Source: Lachnoclostridium sp. UBA933 (GTDB taxonomy: Bacteria; Bacillota; Clostridia; Lachnospirales; Lachnospiraceae). From it: DNA of 5,868 nucleotides. A program made the translations under genes and the position numbers. The notes under the pieces are model-generated. The model had not been told where the DNA came from and did no database searches. It saw only the letters and a program-made list of their open reading frames with translations. Positions 1 to 5,027 of the stretch are shown here, in pieces. Each line of letters begins with the position of its first letter. Position 1 is the stretch's first letter. The stretch lies in assembly GCA_002293545.1 (NCBI GenBank), contig DBDL01000095.1:1206-7073 (forward strand), given 5' to 3'.

Positions 1-288
1 CTTCCAGTTCTCAAAATCATTCATTGTTTGGAGCATCACGACATCCGGCACCAGACACCCGTCCAGCAAGCCTTGATATACTTTGATATCGTGGTATTTT
101 GACAGATTTACAGTCAGGCATAAGGGTATGCCGGGGAAACGCTGCGTGAATTGGCGTATCAGCGTATCCTGCTGGTTGGGTGCGTCACCCCCTGCCCAAA
201 CCGTCAGCTTTCCTCCGGTTGCTTTCAGTTCCGCCAATGCCAGCTCATAAAGACGCTGTAATTCGTCCTGTTCATTTTTAATATCCAT
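1..288 (-). CDS. ABC-type solute-binding-protein-like protein, N-terminal 96 residues (runs off left edge)
   Basis: The minus strand is open from an ATG at 288-286 to the window edge with no stop, giving 96 residues. After a charged helix-like start (MDIKNEQDELQRLYELA) comes LTVWAGGDAP at residues 28-37, then QQD, FPGI at 51-54, LSKYHD at 62-67 and LVPDVVMLQT at 79-88. This order (beta strand, GGD loop, target-sized helix, RFPGI, VPDVV.LQT) is what I know from extracellular solute-binding proteins of the iron/spermidine-like PBP2 class, where it forms the first lobe of the ligand cleft. The start is fixed by an AAGGAG site seven to nine bases upstream. No signal peptide or lipobox precedes the domain, which is odd for a transporter component; the product may be cytoplasmic or the family may have lost its export signal. 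The ligand is unknown and the C-terminal lobe is outside the window. The gene is divergent from mgtE. Confidence 0.72.
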   Translation of the reverse strand, partial: MDIKNEQDELQRLYELALAELKATGGKLTVWAGGDAPNQQDTLIRQFTQRFPGIPLCLTVNLSKYHDIKVYQGLLDGCLVPDVVMLQTMNDFENWK

Positions 289-297
289 AGAAGTTCT

Positions 298-303
298 CTC
301 CTT
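298..303 (-). promoter_or_regulatory. Ribosome binding site that fixes the start of the binding-protein-like gene
   Basis: On the minus strand AAGGAG (303 to 298) sits nine bases before the ATG at 288. It is a near-perfect anti-16S match and the only good one nearby. It matters because it argues that translation starts just before the binding domain, so the missing signal peptide is real and not a mis-called start. Confidence 0.7.
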
Positions 304-336
304 GCTTACAACACATAATTACTCATTGTTTCGTTC

Positions 337-347
337 ACTATAGTATA
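337..347 (-). promoter_or_regulatory. Possible -10 element(s) for the leftward binding-protein-like gene
   Basis: Reading the minus strand, TATACT (347-342) overlaps TATAGT (342-337), both five of six matches to the sigma-A -10 consensus. They lie about 50 bases upstream of the ATG at 288. The -35 side is poor: TAACCA at 370-365 is the best hexamer at 17-bp spacing. This is a weak candidate supported mainly by position in a divergent spacer. Confidence 0.3.
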
Positions 348-455
348 GCGCAACAGCCTGTCTTTGGTTACCTTTTGCCCGATTATCCTGCTGCCCACGC
401 AAGAAATTCCGCATTGCATAAACCATTGTATAAAACAAAAAGAAATACAAAAACC

Positions 456-484
456 TTGCCATGCCGTCCAATCGGTATTATTAT
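456..484 (+). promoter_or_regulatory. Sigma-A-type promoter for mgtE
   Basis: TTGCCA at 456-461 and TATTAT at 479-484 are separated by exactly 17 bp, each matching consensus at five of six bases. Transcription would begin near 491, leaving a leader of about 44 nt before the mgtE ATG. That is too short for an M-box magnesium riboswitch, which often controls mgtE in Firmicutes, and I see no M-box-like sequence further upstream in the spacer. Confidence 0.6.
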
Positions 485-534
485 GATAAGAGGAAGTCAT
501 AAAAAGGTGAAGGCAAGGCAGAGGGAGGTACGAC

Positions 535-1884
535 ATGCTAAAGGAAACACTTTATACCCTTATGGAAGAAAACCAAATCAATATCGCAGAGCTATCCAAT
601 GTAATGTCTAAAATGAATACGGTAGATATTGCCGATATATTTGAAGATTTAAGCAAGGAAAAGACCATTCAGATTTACCGTCTTTTACCGAAAAATATCG
701 CTGCCGATGTATTTTCCTATATTGTACCGGAAAAACAACAGATTATTATAGAGGCATTGACCGACCTTGAAATCGGTAAAATCATGAGTGAATTATTTGT
801 AGATGATGCCGTTGATTTTATTGAAGAAATGCCTGCCGGTGTTGTAACAAGGGTATTAAAAAATACAGATGCCAAAAAGAGGACGATTATCAATCAAATC
901 CTGCGCTATCCGGAAGATTCTGTCGGAAGTATCATGACCACTGAATTTGTGGACTTAAAAGAAGACATCACTGTCCAGACTGCATTTGAAAAGATACGTA
1001 AAATCGGCGTGAATAAAGAAACCATATATACCTGCTATGTAATAAGCCATGACCGTCTGTTAATTGGTGTAATTTCCGCAAAGACCCTTTTACTTGCAGA
1101 ACCCCATGACAAGGTCGGTGATATCATGGATTCGCATATCATTTTTACCCATACAACCGATGATCAGGAAGAACTGGCAAATCAATTCCGCAAATATGAC
1201 TTGCTTTCCATTCCGGTTGTTGATAAAGAACAGCGTCTTGTCGGCATTGTTACGATTGATGACGTTATTGATATTATCGAAGAAGAAAATACCGAAGACT
1301 TTGAAAAAATGGCGGCTTTGAATCCATCCGACGATCCCTATATGAGAACAGGTATCTTCAAGCAAGCCAGCAACCGTATTATCTGGCTTTTGGTATTGAT
1401 GCTGTCGGCTACGATTACCGGAAGTATCATTGCCGGATTTGAGGATGCCCTCTCCGACCTGACCATCTTAGTGACGTTTTTCCCTTTGCTTATGGGTACG
1501 GGAGGAAATGCGGGTTCTCAAGCGTCCACTCTGATTATCCGCGGTCTTGCGCTGAATGAAATTAAGACAAATGATTTATTTAAAGTTCTGGTTAGAGAGT
1601 TAAGCATCGGCTTAATCTGCGGTGCGGCGCTGGGGGTTGTGAATTTTATAAGAATTTATTTGACAAGCGGCAGAGATGTTATGCTGTCCTTTACGGTAAC
1701 GTTAAGCTTAATGGCAACGGTATTACTGGCAAAATGTGTCGGCTGCCTGCTGCCCTTGGGTGCAAAAAAATTAAAACTGGATCCTGCCATTATGGCGGCC
1801 CCCCTGATTACAACAATTGTGGATGCCGCTTCACTGTCTGTATTTTTTACGATTGCAAAGATATTTTTACTGAAGAATCTTTAA
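535..1884 (+). CDS. mgtE: Magnesium channel/transporter MgtE
   Basis: This 449-residue protein matches the usual MgtE length (about 450). It is an inner-membrane, Mg2+-gated Mg2+ channel that acts as a homodimer. Residues about 5-130 form the helical acidic MgtE-N domain (DIADIFEDLS, FVDDAVDFIEEMP at 88-100). Two CBS repeats follow at about 130-195 and 196-250 (VGDIMDS at 194-200; LVGIVTIDDVIDIIEEEN at 235-252), then a linker corresponding to the gating plug helix. Five membrane spans lie at about 280-300, 308-335, 353-375, 383-407 and 419-446. The family signature PLLMGTGGNAGSQA is at 317-330. TTIVD ends at Asp430, which by distance from the C-terminus corresponds to the pore Asp432 of the Thermus protein. 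GGGAGG at 523-528, six bases before the ATG, supports the start. The gene appears intact. Its stop codon touches a repeat array and no U-rich terminator follows. Confidence 0.96.
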   Translation: MLKETLYTLMEENQINIAELSNVMSKMNTVDIADIFEDLSKEKTIQIYRLLPKNIAADVFSYIVPEKQQIIIEALTDLEIGKIMSELFVDDAVDFIEEMPAGVVTRVLKNTDAKKRTIINQILRYPEDSVGSIMTTEFVDLKEDITVQTAFEKIRKIGVNKETIYTCYVISHDRLLIGVISAKTLLLAEPHDKVGDIMDSHIIFTHTTDDQEELANQFRKYDLLSIPVVDKEQRLVGIVTIDDVIDIIEEENTEDFEKMAALNPSDDPYMRTGIFKQASNRIIWLLVLMLSATITGSIIAGFEDALSDLTILVTFFPLLMGTGGNAGSQASTLIIRGLALNEIKTNDLFKVLVRELSIGLICGAALGVVNFIRIYLTSGRDVMLSFTVTLSLMATVLLAKCVGCLLPLGAKKLKLDPAIMAAPLITTIVDAASLSVFFTIAKIFLLKNL

Positions 1885-1920
1885 TGTCATGATTTATCAT
1901 CTCATCATCTATCATGACAT
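1884..1920. repeat. Perfect 10-bp inverted repeat (hairpin 1 in array A)
   Basis: ATGTCATGAT at 1884-1893 is the exact reverse complement of ATCATGACAT at 1911-1920, with a 17-nt loop. The left arm begins inside the mgtE stop codon. The stem is AT-rich and neither side is followed by a run of T, so it does not fit a standard intrinsic terminator; it could protect the mgtE mRNA 3' end or act in some other way. Confidence 0.7.
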
Positions 1921-1945
1921 ATTATTATGTCACGATCTATAATGT

Positions 1946-1980
1946 GCCGTGAGTTATCATGTCACACTTTATAACACGGC
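1946..1980. repeat. Second inverted repeat (hairpin 2 in array A)
   Basis: GCCGTG at 1946-1951 pairs with CACGGC at 1975-1980. After a two-base bulge (AG) the stem continues as TTAT (1954-1957) with ATAA (1971-1974), leaving a 13-nt loop. It has a stronger GC base than hairpin 1, but no T-run follows on either strand. It lies just before the end of the minus-strand remnant, so it may have served that gene's 3' end. Confidence 0.6.
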
Positions 1981-1985
1981 AAACG

Positions 1986-2087
1986 CTATTCAATCGGTAT
2001 GTAGCCTGTGTCCTTTACCAGCTCCTGCCCGTCTTTTCCGGTAATCCAATGATATATGAAATGAGAAGTAAGTGTCCGCGAATCGGC
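1986..2087 (-). pseudogene. Remnant: C-terminal tail of a PstS-like solute-binding protein
   Basis: Read on the minus strand, the frame ending at the TAG (1988-1986) gives a tail containing HWITGKDGQELVKDTGYIP followed by IE and stop. From family knowledge, this ending (W-[IL]-[TS]-x-x-x-GQ-x-[LI]-V, then GY-[IV]-P) is typical of the last helix and C-terminus of PstS-type phosphate or related PBP2 substrate-binding proteins. About 33 residues are recognisable. Upstream the frame stays open but soon loses resemblance and runs into the rqcH promoter and antisense to the rqcH start, so the other roughly 250 residues are missing. I read it as the 3' stump of a deleted or displaced gene. It is a different family segment from the gene at 1-288, and whether the two were ever linked cannot be told here. 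Confidence 0.5.
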
Positions 2088-2128
2088 AGATTTTTGTCCT
2101 TGAAATCGCTTACCCGAAATACTTGGGT

Positions 2129-2157
2129 TTGCTTTCTCGAAACCATTGTGATAGAAT
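2129..2157 (+). promoter_or_regulatory. Extended -10 promoter for rqcH
   Basis: TTGCTT at 2129-2134 and TAGAAT at 2152-2157 are 17 bp apart, and the -10 is preceded by TGA, giving the extended -10 pattern TGnTAnAAT. Transcription would start near 2164, about 29 nt before the rqcH ATG. It lies at the upstream edge of the minus-strand binding-protein remnant. Confidence 0.5.
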
Positions 2158-2192
2158 AATTTCACTACACAACCGAAGGGAATATAAATACA

Positions 2193-3974
2193 ATGGCATT
2201 TGACGGATTTGTTATCGCAAACTTAACATATGAATTAAGTGAAAAACTGACAGAGGGACGTATTCAGAAAATTGCACAGCCGGAAAAGGATGCTTTGATG
2301 ATTACGATTAAAAAAGAGCGGAAAAATCTTCGGTTATTTATTTCAGCCGGCGCATCGCTTCCGCTCGTTTATTTAACAGAGGAAAAGAAACCCTCTCCTG
2401 CTTCTGCCCCGAATTTCTGTATGCTGCTCCGCAAGCACTGTAACGGCGCCCGAATCGTATCCGTCAAGCAGCTCGGATTGGAACGCGTTATGGAAATTGA
2501 GTTGGAGCATTTTAATGAGCTTGGTGATTTAGCCACAAAATATTTAATGATTGAATGTATGGGGAAACACAGCAACATCATTTTTCTAAACGAACAAAAG
2601 GATATCATTGACAGTATCAAACATGTTTCCGGTCTTGTCAGCTCCGTGCGTGAGGTTTTGCCCGGAAAACCTTACTTCATCCCCAATACGATGGAAAAAC
2701 TTAACCCTCTCGCATTAACCAAGGATGAATTTCATCACCATGTTCTTGAAAAACCGATGTCTGTCATGAAGTCAATCCTAAGTACATTGATTGGATTCAG
2801 TCCTGTTATGGCAAATGAACTGGCTTACCGAAGCAGTATTGACGGGGATTTATCCGTTTCCGCCCTCACACCGGCTCAAAGGGACTCCCTGTATCATACG
2901 TTCTGTGATATGATAAATGATCTGAAAGAACGGCGTTTCTGCCCGTGTATCCTGTTGAAAAACGGGATTCCCAAAGAATTTTCGGTATTCCCCCTTACGA
3001 TATATGAACACCTTGAACATCGCAATTACGAATCCGTTTCCGCATTAATGGAATCTTTCTACTCGGAAAAGGATGTCATTACAAGAATCCGCGCCAAGTC
3101 TGCCGATTTACGCAAGCATGTGACAACCATTCTGGAACGTGACCGAAAAAAACTGGATTTGCAGGAAAAGCAAATGAAAGATACGGAAAAACGTGATAAA
3201 TTCAGAATTTATGGTGAAATGCTTCATACTTACGGATATCGGCTGAAGCCGGACGACACAAAGCTTGTCTGTATCAATTATTATAATAACGAAGAAATCA
3301 CCGTTCCCGTCGACAGCACCATTTCCCCGACAGAAAATGCAAACCGGTACTTTCATAAATATGATAAGTGCAAACGAACCGCAGAAGCATTGGAAGTTCA
3401 AATCGCCGAGGTAAAGGAGGAAATCCTTTATCTTGAATCTATCCTGAATGCCGTCGAAATTTCACGGAAAGAAGAAGACCTCATTATCATTAAGGATGAG
3501 CTTGTGAAAAGCGGCTACATGAAGAAAAAGAATACACCGGGAAAAGGGAAAAAAGAAACGGCAAAAAGCAAACCGCTTCATTTCACTTCTTCCGACGGTT
3601 ATGATATGTACGTCGGGAAAAATAATTTTCAAAACGATGAATTGACATTCAAGTTTGCCGTCGGCAATGACTGGTGGTTTCACGCCAAGGGAATGGCAGG
3701 TTCTCACGTTATCGTAAAGTCAAACGGAACGGAACCCCCGGTTCGCACCTTTGAAGAGGCCGGAAGTCTTGCCGCATATTTTTCAAAGGGACGCGGTTCC
3801 GAAAAAGTAGAAATTGATTATACCTTAAAGAAGAATGTTAAAAAACCAAACGGCAGCAAACCCGGATTTGTGATTTATTATACAAACTACTCTCTTTTGG
3901 CGTCCTCTTCCATTCGTAATATCACTTTGCAAAGCGAGGGGGACCGGGTGTTCCTGGAAAGAAGCTTTTTGTAA
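2193..3974 (+). CDS. rqcH: Ribosome quality-control factor RqcH (NFACT / Rqc2 family, FbpA-like)
   Basis: The 593-residue product has the full NFACT plan. The NFACT-N domain covers about residues 1-180: MAFDGF start, FCMLLRKH at 75-82, LERV at 96-99, MGKHSNIIF at 123-131 and SSVREVLPG at 150-158. A HhH-like region is at about 190-250. Two long charged helices (about 290-345 and 385-440) form the coiled-coil arm. The NFACT-R domain starts near 463 and includes YVGKNNFQNDELTFKFA at 473-489, DWWFHAKG at 493-500 and GSHVIVKS at 503-510. The family binds 50S subunits blocked by peptidyl-tRNA and recruits tRNA-Ala to add C-terminal alanine tails that mark the peptide for degradation; members were earlier named fibronectin-binding proteins. 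Position 97 is Glu in an ER pair where characterised RqcH has Asp-Arg. AAGGGA at 2176-2181, 11 bases before the ATG, is a modest ribosome site. The gene looks intact, with its own promoter. Confidence 0.94.
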   Translation: MAFDGFVIANLTYELSEKLTEGRIQKIAQPEKDALMITIKKERKNLRLFISAGASLPLVYLTEEKKPSPASAPNFCMLLRKHCNGARIVSVKQLGLERVMEIELEHFNELGDLATKYLMIECMGKHSNIIFLNEQKDIIDSIKHVSGLVSSVREVLPGKPYFIPNTMEKLNPLALTKDEFHHHVLEKPMSVMKSILSTLIGFSPVMANELAYRSSIDGDLSVSALTPAQRDSLYHTFCDMINDLKERRFCPCILLKNGIPKEFSVFPLTIYEHLEHRNYESVSALMESFYSEKDVITRIRAKSADLRKHVTTILERDRKKLDLQEKQMKDTEKRDKFRIYGEMLHTYGYRLKPDDTKLVCINYYNNEEITVPVDSTISPTENANRYFHKYDKCKRTAEALEVQIAEVKEEILYLESILNAVEISRKEEDLIIIKDELVKSGYMKKKNTPGKGKKETAKSKPLHFTSSDGYDMYVGKNNFQNDELTFKFAVGNDWWFHAKGMAGSHVIVKSNGTEPPVRTFEEAGSLAAYFSKGRGSEKVEIDYTLKKNVKKPNGSKPGFVIYYTNYSLLASSSIRNITLQSEGDRVFLERSFL

Positions 3975-3997
3975 AAACAGCCAACGGAAAATATAGT
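3969..3997 (+). promoter_or_regulatory. Possible promoter for the PHP gene, overlapping the rqcH stop
   Basis: TTGTAA at 3969-3974 (the last codon plus stop of rqcH) and TATAGT at 3992-3997 are exactly 17 bp apart, matching consensus at four and five of six bases. The predicted start near 4004 leaves a leader of about 68 nt. With no terminator after rqcH, read-through from rqcH is an equally possible source of PHP transcript. Confidence 0.42.
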
Positions 3998-4071
3998 TTC
4001 CGGGGATATAGACGATGCTGGTTTAGGTTCGGATAAATGAAGCATACTTACCGATTGAAACGGAGGATTTT

Positions 4072-4884
4072 ATGATTACAATTGACTCACACATACACAC
4101 GGACTTATCATCGGATTGCAGTATTCCGATGGAAGTGATGGCAGATGCCGCTGTATCACATAACCTGACCGATATCTGTATCACGGATCATATGGATTAT
4201 GAGTTCCCGTCAAAAGAATATCCGTTTGTCTTTGATATGTCCCGGTATATGAAAAATATAACGCCTTTACAAACGAAACATAAACTTGACCTTAATATAA
4301 GAACCGGCGTAGAATTAGGGCTGAAGCCCTCGGTTGAACCTCAGATTAAGGCATTGCTAAACGATTATTCTTTTGATTTTGTCATCGGCTCCATCCATTT
4401 AGTAAACAATACGGACCCTTATCAGCCCGCATACTGGGCATCCTTTTCCAGTGAAAAAGATGCCGTTCTTGCATTCTTTGAACAAACCCTATCCTGTTTG
4501 GAATCCCTGCACAGTTATTTTGATTCCCTTGCGCATCTGGATTATGCCATACGTTATACCCCCTCCGGAATAACCGCCTATTCATTTCATGATTACTGTG
4601 ATATCATCGACGCTATCCTGAAAAAATGCATTGAAACCGAAAAATCATTAGAAGTAAATACATCCGCTTACTACCGTCTGACGAATAATACCCCCCATCC
4701 CAATGAGGAGGTTCTGAAACGCTACTATGAATTGGGCGGCGAATACTTAACGATTGGTTCTGACGCCCACAGACCGGAGCATCTCGGCGCTCATTTCAGG
4801 CAATGCGGCGATTTATTAAAGAAAATAGGGTTTCGTTCTTATACCGTGTACCAAAAAAGAAAACCTGTTATGTATGATTTATAA
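4072..4884 (+). CDS. hisJ: PHP-domain phosphatase, HisJ (histidinol-phosphatase) family
   Basis: At 270 residues this has the length and motif order of HisJ-type PHP phosphatases, which hydrolyse L-histidinol phosphate to histidinol using a metal cluster. All metal ligand motifs are present: DSHIHTDLSSD with H7 and H9, TDH with D39 and H40, GVELG with E81, GSIH ending at H109, AHLD with H155, EVNTS at 194-198 and IGSDAHRPEHLG with D231 and H233. It should be a soluble cytoplasmic enzyme. GGAGG at 4062-4066, five bases before the ATG, fixes the start. No other his gene is in the window; it lies 97 bp after rqcH and converges on mnmA. The histidine-pathway role is therefore inferred from family alone, and another small phosphoester substrate is possible. 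The catalytic set appears complete. Confidence 0.85.
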   Translation: MITIDSHIHTDLSSDCSIPMEVMADAAVSHNLTDICITDHMDYEFPSKEYPFVFDMSRYMKNITPLQTKHKLDLNIRTGVELGLKPSVEPQIKALLNDYSFDFVIGSIHLVNNTDPYQPAYWASFSSEKDAVLAFFEQTLSCLESLHSYFDSLAHLDYAIRYTPSGITAYSFHDYCDIIDAILKKCIETEKSLEVNTSAYYRLTNNTPHPNEEVLKRYYELGGEYLTIGSDAHRPEHLGAHFRQCGDLLKKIGFRSYTVYQKRKPVMYDL

Positions 4885-4920
4885 AGAATAAAGATTGTCA
4901 GATTATTTTATTTCGCTGTC

Positions 4921-5027
4921 TGAATTTGTGTACCGTCATGAATTTGTATATTGTCGTGAATTTATGTACCGCTATGAATTTGTATCTCACCGTAAATTAG
5001 TGTACCATCATAAATTTTATACTGTCA
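4921..5027. repeat. 18-bp tandem repeat array B (36-bp dimer), abutting the mnmA stop
   Basis: Six contiguous units: TGAATTTGTGTACCGTCA (4921-4938), TGAATTTGTATATTGTCG (4939-4956), TGAATTTATGTACCGCTA (4957-4974), TGAATTTGTATCTCACCG (4975-4992), TAAATTAGTGTACCATCA (4993-5010) and TAAATTTTATACTGTCA (5011-5027, one base short). Odd units share TGTACC while even units have TATnT or TATACT instead, so the true period is a 36-bp dimer repeated three times. The last three bases (TCA, 5025-5027) are the mnmA stop codon read on the minus strand, and the next bases TGA repeat the unit start. The array fills most of the convergent gap between the PHP gene and mnmA. A weaker partial unit may precede it at 4903-4920. 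I see no strong hairpin and no T-run. Its unit resembles that of array A. Confidence 0.8.

Larger units (their letters stand above)
1884..1980. repeat. Degenerate 15-17 bp tandem repeat array A, directly after the mgtE stop
   Basis: Six degenerate units run head to tail: CATGATTTATCATCT (1888-1902), CATCATCTATCATGA (1903-1917), CATATTATTATGTCA (1918-1932), CGATCTATAATGTGC (1933-1947), CGTGAGTTATCATGTCA (1948-1964) and CACTTTATAACACGG (1965-1979). The same relatedness shows as three direct copies: ATGTCATGATTTATCAT (1884-1900), ATGTCACGATCTATAAT (1927-1943; 14 of 17 identical to the first) and ATGTCACACTTTATAAC (1959-1975; 13 of 17 identical to the second). The array begins at the last base of the mgtE stop codon and ends six bases before the stop codon of the minus-strand remnant, so it fills a convergent spacer. 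It has no unique spacers between units and is not CRISPR. Its function is unknown; transcript 3'-end structure is the simplest guess. Confidence 0.65.

Noticed and set aside
501..528. M-box-like AAGGTGAAGGC sequence before mgtE
   Set aside because: It is a short purine-rich stretch leading into the ribosome binding site; the rest of an M-box fold has no room.
306..536. Minus-strand open frame of 76 codons in the mgtE upstream spacer
   Set aside because: There is no ribosome site, it overlaps the mgtE promoter and start, and I recognise no family. The last 37 or so codons look mildly protein-like, so a decayed fragment cannot be excluded.
1959..2159. Plus-strand open frame of 66 codons before rqcH
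   Set aside because: Its ATG lies inside repeat array A with no ribosome site, and the opposite strand has the recognisable binding-protein tail.
3985..4002. Stem CGGAAA/TTTCCG with a six-base loop after rqcH, as a terminator
   Set aside because: The stem is only 6 bp, there is no T-run after it, and the loop overlaps the proposed -10 of the PHP promoter.
4897..4924. Short TCAGA/TCTGA inverted repeat after the PHP gene, as a terminator
   Set aside because: Five base pairs with a long AT-rich loop and no T-run; this is expected by chance in such sequence.
4921..5027. CRISPR array
   Set aside because: The units are contiguous, degenerate and only 18 bp, with no unique spacers and no cas gene nearby.
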